Shown here piece by piece: positions 15,344 through 20,750 of a DNA stretch of 23,805 nucleotides. Positions within the stretch are counted from its first letter, which is position 1. Each line of letters opens with the position of its first letter. The notes below the pieces were generated by a model. It was not told the DNA's origin. It did not search any database and worked only from the letters and a program-made list of their open reading frames with translations. The translations under genes and the position numbers were made by a program. This DNA is from an uncultured Collinsella sp. (GTDB lineage Bacteria; Actinomycetota; Coriobacteriia; Coriobacteriales; Coriobacteriaceae), in the NCBI GenBank assembly GCA_900543505.1, contig UQSB01000033.1:1-23805 (forward strand), written 5' to 3'.

Positions 15344-16108
15344 TTAGTGGCAGCCGCAGCCCTCGTGGCCCTCGTGCTCGTGATGGCCGTGGCAGCCGCA
15401 GGACCCGCCATGCTCATGGGTGTGCTCGTGGTCGTGGCTGTGGCAGCCGCACGTGGCCTCGCCGTTCTGTGCGAGCGTGCCGGCGATAAGGGCCTCGACG
15501 CAAGCGTCGCAGCTGCCCTGGGCACCTGCGTATACCGTGATGCCGGCTTGAGCAAGCGCGTTGATAGCGCCTCCGCCGATGCCGCCGCAGATGAGCGTGT
15601 CCACGCCGCCGTTGGCGAGCAGGCCCGCAAGTGCGCCGTGGCCGGTGCCGCCGGTGCCCACGACCTGCTCGTTGAGCACCTTGCCGTCCTGAATGTCGTA
15701 GATCTTGAACTGCTCGCTGCGGCCAAAGTGCATAAAGATGTTGCCATTGTCGTACGTGGTTGCCACCCTCATGGTGCCGACCTCCTTTGCTGGCCATGCG
15801 GCCGTTGTCGTGGTGATGGGGGAGTACGCGATATTGCCGCCTTCGATGATGAGCGCCCGACCATTGACCAGCGCGTTTGCCACCTTGCGATGCGCGCGGC
15901 TGCAAATAGCCGCCACCGTGGCGCGCGCGATACCCATCTGCTTTGCGACTGCCTCTTGGTTAAGGCCTTCCAGGTCGCACAGGCGCAGCGCCTCGAGTTC
16001 GTCGACCGTCATGTCGATGGCGTCTCCGCTGGCTAGGCCGTCAGGGGTAAAGCCGCGGTATTCGGGGATGATCCCGACGCGGCGCAGTTTCTCGCGTCTT
16101 CCTGCCAT
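15344..16108 (-). CDS. DUF134 HTH - NifX/NifB-like fusion with His/Cys-rich tail
   Basis: A 254-residue protein in three parts. Residues 1-92 are a DUF134 helix-turn-helix domain (TVDELEALRLCDLEGL, then the helix pair around QEAVAKQMGIARATV, then VNGRALIIEGG). Residues 113-215 are a dinitrogenase iron-molybdenum cofactor (NifX/NifB C-terminal) domain (FGRSEQFKIYDI, GGIGGGAINAL, GSCDAC). Residues 220-254 are a tail of 6 Cys and 12 His in 35 positions with three CGCH motifs. AAGGAG lies 5 nt before ATG 16108. No nitrogenase genes are near, so it is unlikely to serve nitrogen fixation. A metal- or Fe-S-responsive DNA-binding role is an inference. The Cys pair usual near the DUF134 N-terminus (CRRVC) is replaced by LRRVG. 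An internal start at M113 is possible (see findings). Confidence 0.85.
   Translation of the reverse strand: MAGRREKLRRVGIIPEYRGFTPDGLASGDAIDMTVDELEALRLCDLEGLNQEAVAKQMGIARATVAAICSRAHRKVANALVNGRALIIEGGNIAYSPITTTTAAWPAKEVGTMRVATTYDNGNIFMHFGRSEQFKIYDIQDGKVLNEQVVGTGGTGHGALAGLLANGGVDTLICGGIGGGAINALAQAGITVYAGAQGSCDACVEALIAGTLAQNGEATCGCHSHDHEHTHEHGGSCGCHGHHEHEGHEGCGCH
15773..15788 (-). promoter_or_regulatory. Internal ribosome-binding site before the NifX-like half
   Basis: On the minus strand AAAGGAGG (15788 to 15781) is followed after 8 nt by an in-frame ATG (15772-15770, residue Met113), exactly where the NifX-like domain begins (MRVATTYDNG). This is the strongest Shine-Dalgarno match in the gene and would make a 142-residue NifX-like protein with the His/Cys tail but without the HTH. 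Confidence 0.6.
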
Positions 16109-16122
16109 ACGTGCTCCTTATC

Positions 16123-16134
16123 TGACATATGTCA
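16123..16134. promoter_or_regulatory. Palindromic operator candidate TGACATATGTCA (site 1)
   Basis: A perfect 12-bp palindrome 14 bp upstream of the DUF134 start codon. It lies just downstream of a candidate minus-strand promoter (-35 TTGCGT at 16167-16162, -10 TATTCT at 16145-16140, 16-bp spacer), so a bound protein would sit on the transcription start. It shares the core CATATG with two further sites. Confidence 0.65.
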
Positions 16135-16139
16135 ACAAT

Positions 16140-16167
16140 AGAATAGCGAACGCGCAGATTTACGCAA
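16140..16167 (-). promoter_or_regulatory. Candidate promoter of the DUF134-NifX-like gene
   Basis: Read on the minus strand: TTGCGT (16167-16162), a 16-bp spacer, then TATTCT (16145-16140). Both hexamers are 4 of 6 to consensus. The promoter is bracketed by the two perfect CATATG palindromes, a layout that fits autoregulation. Confidence 0.4.
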
Positions 16168-16171
16168 GGAA

Positions 16172-16191
16172 TTTCTGGCATATGCCAGAAA
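16172..16191. promoter_or_regulatory. 20-bp palindromic operator candidate (site 2)
   Basis: A perfect 20-bp palindrome with core TGGCATATGCCA (16176-16187), extended by TTTC/GAAA on both sides. Its centre is 53 bp from the centre of site 1, about five helical turns. It lies just upstream of the -35 of the minus-strand promoter and upstream of the thyA promoter region. Confidence 0.65.
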
Positions 16192-16195
16192 ATGA

Positions 16196-16207
16196 AGGCA
16201 TATGTTT
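16196..16207. promoter_or_regulatory. Imperfect third CATATG site (site 3), on the thyA side
   Basis: AGGCATATGTTT keeps the core and the left arm of site 2 but not the right arm. Its centre is 20 bp from that of site 2, about two helical turns. It ends 27 bp before the candidate thyA -10 (16235), so a bound protein would reach the thyA -35 region. Confidence 0.4.
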
Positions 16208-16234
16208 GGGCTGTGGGGCCGCATGTGCCTGGGA

Positions 16235-16240
16235 TACAAT
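16235..16240 (+). promoter_or_regulatory. Candidate -10 element of thyA
   Basis: TACAAT (5 of 6) lies 34 nt before the thyA start. The -35 region (TGTGGG at 16212-16217 for a 17-bp spacer) is poor, which would suit an activated or modestly used promoter. Confidence 0.4.
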
Positions 16241-16274
16241 GAATCTCGCTTTTAGGCGACTGACAGGAGGGTCA

Positions 16275-17123
16275 ATGAGCAAGGCTGATCAACAGTTTGT
16301 AACCATGTGCCGCGATATTTTGGGCCATGGCACCACCACCGAGGGCCAAAAGGTCCGCCCGGTGTGGGAGGATGGCACCCCTGCCTATACCATTAAAAAC
16401 TTTGGTGTCACGGCACGCTATGACCTGCGCGAGGAGTTTCCGGCGCTTACCTTGCGTCGTACGGCCCTCAAATCTGCCATGGATGAGATCCTATGGATCT
16501 ATCAAAAGAAGTCCAATAACGTGCATGACCTCAACAGCCATATTTGGGACGAGTGGGCCGACGAGACTGGCTCCATCGGCAAGGCCTACGGGTATCAGAT
16601 TGGGCAGAAGAGCCATTATGCCGAGGGCGACTTTGACCAGATGGATCGCGTGCTGTACGACCTTAAGAACACGCCGTACAGCCGCCGCATTATGACGAAC
16701 ACCTATGTGTTTAGCGACCTGTCCGAGATGCACCTGTATCCGTGTGCCTACAGCGTGACGTATAACGTGACGCAGCGTCCGCAGGATGATAAACCGACGC
16801 TCAACATGATTCTCAACCAGCGCAGCCAGGATATTTTGGCTGCGAACAACTGGAATGTGTGCCAGTACGCCATTTTGCTGATGATGGTCGCGCAGTCGGT
16901 CGATATGATCGCTGGCGAGCTGCTGCATGTGATTGCCGATGCCCACATTTACGACCGTCATGTCGATATCGTTCGCGAGCTTATTGAGCGTCCGCAGTTT
17001 GCTGCGCCCAAGGTAACGCTCAACCCCGATGTGCATGACTTCTATGCGTTTACGACCGATGATCTGATCGTCGAGGGCTATGAGCACGGCCCTCAGGTCA
17101 AGAACATCCCCATTGCGGTGTAG
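16275..17123 (+). CDS. thyA: Thymidylate synthase ThyA
   Basis: A 282-residue thymidylate synthase that makes dTMP from dUMP with methylene-tetrahydrofolate. The nucleophile is Cys157 in LYPCAYSVTYNV; the phosphate-binding Arg pair is R137-R138 (SRRIM) and the dUMP-binding region is QRSQDILAANNWNVCQY. Stretches such as EILWIYQKKSN, HIWDEWADETGSIGKAYGYQIG and the C-terminus DFYAFTTDDLIVEGYEHG resemble the B. subtilis ThyA/phage phi3T subtype more than the E. coli or L. casei type. Start: ATG 16275 has AGGAGG at 16265-16270; the longer open frame upstream runs through the divergent gene and is not coding. folA follows directly and regenerates tetrahydrofolate. Confidence 0.96.
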   Translation: MSKADQQFVTMCRDILGHGTTTEGQKVRPVWEDGTPAYTIKNFGVTARYDLREEFPALTLRRTALKSAMDEILWIYQKKSNNVHDLNSHIWDEWADETGSIGKAYGYQIGQKSHYAEGDFDQMDRVLYDLKNTPYSRRIMTNTYVFSDLSEMHLYPCAYSVTYNVTQRPQDDKPTLNMILNQRSQDILAANNWNVCQYAILLMMVAQSVDMIAGELLHVIADAHIYDRHVDIVRELIERPQFAAPKVTLNPDVHDFYAFTTDDLIVEGYEHGPQVKNIPIAV

Positions 17124-17132
17124 GTGACGCGC

Positions 17133-17651
17133 ATGAGGTGTAAGCTTTCTGCCATTGTTGCCGTGTGTGACGATTGGGGCATTGGGTGCGAGGGTGACAT
17201 GGTCGTGTCCAATCGCGCCGACATGCGCCATTTTGTGGCGTGTACCAAAGGTTGCCCGGTCATTATGGGACGCAAGACGCTGCTGAGTTTTCCCGGCGGG
17301 CGTCCGCTCAAGAACCGCCGCAATATCGTGCTCACGCGCGATGAGGACTTTGCTCCCGAGGGCGTCGACGTGGTGCATAGTATCGACGAGGCGCTTGCCG
17401 CGGTTGCCGATGAACCCGTTGCCTGGGTAATCGGCGGCGGCGAGGTATATCGACAGTTTTTGCCGTATTGCGTGGAGGCCGAGGTTACGCATAACCATTG
17501 CGTGCATGACGTGGATACGTACTTTCCCGATTTGGATGCCGATCCCGCGTGGGAGATTGCGCGGCGTGACGGTGTTGCCACGATTGCCTCGGGCGAGGGA
17601 GACGAGGGTGTCGATTATGAGTTCGTGACGTATCGTCGCGTTGAGGCGTAA
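17133..17651 (+). CDS. folA: Dihydrofolate reductase
   Basis: A 172-residue DHFR that reduces the dihydrofolate made by ThyA. Family features: AIVAVCDDWGIGCEGDM at the N-terminus, the acidic residue in RADMRHF, VIMGRKTLLSFPGGRPLKNRRNIVLTRD (NADPH-binding region) and WVIGGGEVYRQFL. The usual LPW after GIGxxG is replaced by MVV, a variation I also associate with some clostridial-type DHFRs. Start: ATG 17133 with weak AGGTGA upstream; GTG 17124 directly after the thyA stop is an alternative adding three residues. The tight spacing indicates co-transcription with thyA. Confidence 0.92.
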   Translation: MRCKLSAIVAVCDDWGIGCEGDMVVSNRADMRHFVACTKGCPVIMGRKTLLSFPGGRPLKNRRNIVLTRDEDFAPEGVDVVHSIDEALAAVADEPVAWVIGGGEVYRQFLPYCVEAEVTHNHCVHDVDTYFPDLDADPAWEIARRDGVATIASGEGDEGVDYEFVTYRRVEA

Positions 17652-17695
17652 ATCGTCTGGCGTGAACGGTATCATCGGGTTGTTTGAATGCATGG

Positions 17696-17720
17696 GGCGG
17701 CGCTTAGCGTCGCCTCGTTT
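17696..17720 (+). terminator. Possible weak terminator after folA
   Basis: GGCGGCGC (17696-17703) pairs with GCGTCGCC (17707-17714) around a TTA loop, one G-T pair, followed only by TCGTTT. The stem is stable but the T run is short, so termination may be partial. Confidence 0.45.
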
Positions 17721-17728
17721 GGTATAGA
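17720..17728 (+). promoter_or_regulatory. Candidate extended -10 promoter for the SpoU methyltransferase gene
   Basis: TGGTATAGA is an extended -10 (TGn plus TATAGA at 17723-17728) directly after the folA hairpin. No clear -35 is seen. Transcription would start near 17735, which argues against ATG 17728 being the start codon of the next gene. Confidence 0.45.
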
Positions 17729-17760
17729 TGTGCTGTAAAGAAGGGTGCGGGCTGGCTGCT

Positions 17761-18675
17761 ATGACTGATGCCGTTGAGGTGCTGCGAATCGATTCTCTCG
17801 AGGACGAGCGGCTCGATGCCTACGTGCGACTGACCGAGCGTGAGCTTCGCTGCGTGCTGGAGCCGCAGAAGGGCATTTTTATCGCCGAGAGTGCCAAGGT
17901 CATCGAGCGTGCGGTTCGCGCCGGATACCAGCCGGTGAGCTTTCTTTTGGGCGAGCGCTGGCTCGACCAGATGATGCCGCTGTTTGAGCGCCTGATTGTG
18001 CGCGAGGGCGCGGGTCCGGTTCCTGTGTTCGTTGCCTCCATGGAGCTCATGGAGCAGCTGACGGGCTTCAATGTGACGCGCGGTGCGCTCGCGGCATTCC
18101 GTCGTCCACGTCAGATTCCGGTAGCCGAGTTCTTGGGTGGCGTCGTCGATGCGGCGGGGGAGCGCCCGGTGCGCGTGTGCGTGCTCGAGGGCATTGTCGA
18201 CCACACCAATGTCGGCGCGATTTTCCGCTCGGCGGCTGCACTGAACGTCGATGGTATTTTGGTGAGCCCCACTTGCTGTGACCCGCTGTACCGCCGCTCG
18301 GCCCGTGTGAGCATGGGCACGGTGTTCCAGGTGCCCTGGACGCGCATTGGCAGCGAGGCGCGCGTATGGCCGCATGATGGGCTGGCGGCGCTGCACGATG
18401 CCGGCTTTTCGTGTGCCGCTATGGCGTTGACGGATGATTCGGTGTCGCTGGACGATCCCGCGCTCCAGGAGATTGACCGCCTGGCAATCTTTATGGGCAC
18501 CGAGGGTGCTGGCTTGGGCGCCAAGACCATTGCAGGCTGCGACCGCGCCGTGCGTATTCCGATGGCGCATGGGGTCGATTCACTCAACGTGGCCGCGGCA
18601 AGTGCTGTCGCCTTTTGGCAGCTGTGCCCGCATGTGAGCAACGAGTACCACTACCAGCCGGGGCTGTATCACTAG
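17761..18675 (+). CDS. TrmH/SpoU-family RNA 2'-O-methyltransferase
   Basis: A 304-residue SPOUT methyltransferase. The N-terminal third (to about residue 100) looks like the substrate-binding domain of the TrmH group (LEPQKGIFIAESAKVIERA). The catalytic domain has all three motifs: motif 1 with N150 and R156 (NVGAIFRSAA), motif 2 FMGTEGAG at 244-251, and motif 3 with N276 (IPMAHGVDSLNVAAASAVAFW), which form the knotted SAM site. The target could be tRNA or rRNA; the sequence does not decide. Start: ATG 17761 fits the family N-terminus but lacks a good Shine-Dalgarno site (GAAGGG is 15 nt away); ATG 17728 overlaps the promoter candidate. Confidence 0.9.
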   Translation: MTDAVEVLRIDSLEDERLDAYVRLTERELRCVLEPQKGIFIAESAKVIERAVRAGYQPVSFLLGERWLDQMMPLFERLIVREGAGPVPVFVASMELMEQLTGFNVTRGALAAFRRPRQIPVAEFLGGVVDAAGERPVRVCVLEGIVDHTNVGAIFRSAAALNVDGILVSPTCCDPLYRRSARVSMGTVFQVPWTRIGSEARVWPHDGLAALHDAGFSCAAMALTDDSVSLDDPALQEIDRLAIFMGTEGAGLGAKTIAGCDRAVRIPMAHGVDSLNVAAASAVAFWQLCPHVSNEYHYQPGLYH

Positions 18676-18800
18676 GCAATTGTTTCGCGCTGGGCTCTGG
18701 TTCGGGGTGTCTCGGCCGATACCGGTCGGTGCTAAGCTGGTATTGGCTTTGGTCTTAAATTGCCGTTTTGTTGTATGACGTACGCTAGTGGGGAGGGCGT

Positions 18801-20150
18801 GTGGCTAAGAAATCTACGGCTATCGATGTAACGCATGGCGTTATTTGGCAGCAGCTGCTGTCGCTGTGCGTCCCCATCTTCTTTAGTTCGTTCTTTCAGC
18901 AGGCATACACGCTTATCGGTACCTATATTGTCGGTCAGTTTGGCGGCAAGCTCGCGCTGGGTGGCATTCAGGCCACGATGGTGCTTACGGAGCTCTGCAT
19001 TGGTTTTTGCGTCGGTGTTGGTGCTGGATGTGCCGTTATTACCGGCCAGTTTTTTGGTCAGCATGATGACGAGCGCTTGAGCCGATCGGTCCATACGGCC
19101 ATGACGCTCGCGCTGGTGGGCGGCATTGTCATTTCCATTCTGGGCATGGTGTTTGTCGAGCCGATGCTTGTGCTGATGAATACACCGCATGAGCTGCTGG
19201 CCGAGGGTGTGGCGTATGCCCGTTGCTACTTTGCCGCCATGTTTGCGGCGCTGCTGCTCAATATGGGGACGGCGTTGTTGCGCGCCGTGGGCGACACGCG
19301 CGGTCCGGCGGTTATTATTGCCTCCGGCTGCTTCGTCAATGTGGCATTCGACATTCTTTTTGTCGCCGTGCTGCACATGGAAGCGCTGGGCTGCGGCATC
19401 GCGGTGGCGCTGACTATCTGCACCAATGCCACGATGATTGTGATCCGCATGATGCGCGCTCCGGGGGCGTGGCGGTTGTCGCTATCCAAGCTCGGTATCG
19501 ATCGCAGCATTTGCAAGAGCATGCTTTCGTGCGGTTTGCCGCTGGGCGTTCAGTCTGCGGCGTATTCGATCTCCAACGTTTTGATTCAGGTGTCGGTCAA
19601 CTCGTTTGGAGCCGATGTTACGACCGCTTGGGGCCTTTCCGGCCGCCTGGACGGCATTATCTGGATGGTGACCGAGGCGCTTGGTGTGTCGATTACTACG
19701 TTCTCGGCGCAGAACTTTGGTGCGCGCAATTACGATCGCATGCGAAAGGGATATCACACGTCGCTCGTGCTTTCATTTGTGCTTATCGGTGGCCTGTCTG
19801 CCGTGCTGCTGGTGTTTTCGGGCCCGCTTTCGCGTCTGTTTATCGACGATGCCGCGATATCGGCCTACACCACGACGATTCTTCATTTCATCGCGCCGTT
19901 CTACGCGATCTTCTCGATTATCGAAAATGCGTCCGGCTCCATCCGCGGCGCCGGCGTGAGCTTCCAGCCTATGATGCTCACGATCTTCGGTACGGTCGTG
20001 CTCCGTGTGGCGTGGGTGTTCGCGATTATGCCGCTCGACCCCTCGCTCGAGCATCTGCTGCTGGTCTACCCCGTAACCTGGGTAATCACCGCCACGATGT
20101 TCACCGTCTACCATCACAGCGGCAACTGGCTAGGCCGCGCCACTGCCTAG
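18801..20150 (+). CDS. MATE family multidrug/metabolite efflux transporter
   Basis: A 449-residue integral membrane protein with about 12 hydrophobic segments arranged as two similar halves, the length and form of MATE exporters. The first half begins after a short Lys-rich cytosolic end with WQQLLSLCVPIFFSSFFQQAYTLIGTYIVG and contains LLRAVGDTRGPAV; the second half repeats the pattern from about residue 235 (CGLPLGVQSAAYSISNVLIQ) and has SIRGAG. The family uses H+ or Na+ gradients to export cationic drugs and metabolites; the substrate cannot be told. The start is GTG 18801 with GGGAGG at 18791-18796. The 125 nt upstream hold a weak TGCTAAGCT -10-like element (18730-18738). The gene is convergent with cobO. 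Confidence 0.92.
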   Translation: MAKKSTAIDVTHGVIWQQLLSLCVPIFFSSFFQQAYTLIGTYIVGQFGGKLALGGIQATMVLTELCIGFCVGVGAGCAVITGQFFGQHDDERLSRSVHTAMTLALVGGIVISILGMVFVEPMLVLMNTPHELLAEGVAYARCYFAAMFAALLLNMGTALLRAVGDTRGPAVIIASGCFVNVAFDILFVAVLHMEALGCGIAVALTICTNATMIVIRMMRAPGAWRLSLSKLGIDRSICKSMLSCGLPLGVQSAAYSISNVLIQVSVNSFGADVTTAWGLSGRLDGIIWMVTEALGVSITTFSAQNFGARNYDRMRKGYHTSLVLSFVLIGGLSAVLLVFSGPLSRLFIDDAAISAYTTTILHFIAPFYAIFSIIENASGSIRGAGVSFQPMMLTIFGTVVLRVAWVFAIMPLDPSLEHLLLVYPVTWVITATMFTVYHHSGNWLGRATA

Positions 20151-20176
20151 CCATTGGGGACGTCCGCAATGGCTAG
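20147..20176. terminator. Shared inverted repeat at the MATE/cobO convergent ends
   Basis: CTAGCCATTG (20147-20156) pairs perfectly with CAATGGCTAG (20167-20176), and GGA/TCC in the loop can pair further. The left arm contains the MATE stop codon and the right arm the cobO stop codon. There is no T run on either side, so it may be a bidirectional, T-poor terminator or mRNA 3'-end stabiliser. Confidence 0.55.
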
Positions 20177-20658
20177 TATTCGATGCCTTGGCGGGCCAGG
20201 AGGCCTTCGTCGAAGTAGTGTTTGACGGGGCGCATTTCGGTTACTAGGTCGGCAAGGTCGGCGAGGGGCAGCAATCCGCGGCCGGTGAGCACGAGCTCCG
20301 TGGTGGTCGGTTTCATCGCGATCAACGCTTCGACATCTTCGCGCTTCACAAAGCCCCGTCGCATGGCTTCTCCCAGCTCATCCAAGATCAGCACGTCGAC
20401 CTGGCCAATCTGCTCCCGCGCCAGCTCCATGATCTGTGTGGCACAGGCTTCGGGCGTGTCGCGGTCGGCCTGTACGATGCGTAGCCCCAATCGAGGTGCT
20501 GCGTCATGTTCGGCGCAGTGCAGCTTCTTGGCAAACTGAAGCATGAGTACGTTAAGCCCATAGCCCGTGGCGCGCAGCGCGAGCCCCAGCGCAGCCGTCG
20601 TCTTGCCCTTGCCGTCGCCCGTGTAGATCTGAACCTTGCCGACTTCCAGTGATGCCAT
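20173..20658 (-). CDS. cobO: Cob(I)yrinic acid a,c-diamide adenosyltransferase (CobO/BtuR type)
   Basis: A 161-residue CobA/CobO/BtuR-type corrinoid adenosyltransferase that moves the 5'-deoxyadenosyl group of ATP to cob(I)alamin or its precursors. The N-terminal P-loop TGDGKGKTTAA (G14 to T20) is the family's characteristic ATP site; VDVLILDELGEAMRRG matches the family LDE region and VLTGRGL the later conserved turn. An AGGA-type site precedes ATG 20658. It is isolated from other cobalamin genes, and I see no cobalamin riboswitch in the 90 nt between it and ftsH, only a CGGCG/CGCCG hairpin in its leader. It probably serves B12 salvage for AdoCbl enzymes. Confidence 0.93.
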   Translation of the reverse strand: MASLEVGKVQIYTGDGKGKTTAALGLALRATGYGLNVLMLQFAKKLHCAEHDAAPRLGLRIVQADRDTPEACATQIMELAREQIGQVDVLILDELGEAMRRGFVKREDVEALIAMKPTTTELVLTGRGLLPLADLADLVTEMRPVKHYFDEGLLARQGIEY

Positions 20659-20750
20659 CTCTGTCCTTTCGTGCCCGGCGTCGGTTTATCGCCGTCCGGG
20701 TTGGGTATTCTAGTTAGCATTATCAACCCCAGTAGATGGAGTTCAAGCAG

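Noticed and set aside
15239..16036. An Ala/Val-rich open frame on the plus strand opposite the DUF134-NifX-like gene, looking like a membrane protein
   Set aside because: The Ala/Val runs come from the reverse complement of the His/Cys-rich codons. It begins inside the ffh terminator and has no proper ribosome-binding site.
20659..20750. Cobalamin riboswitch upstream of cobO
   Set aside because: The gap is under 100 nt, too short for a B12 riboswitch, and holds only a small CGGCG/CGCCG hairpin; no B12-box-like sequence was recognised.
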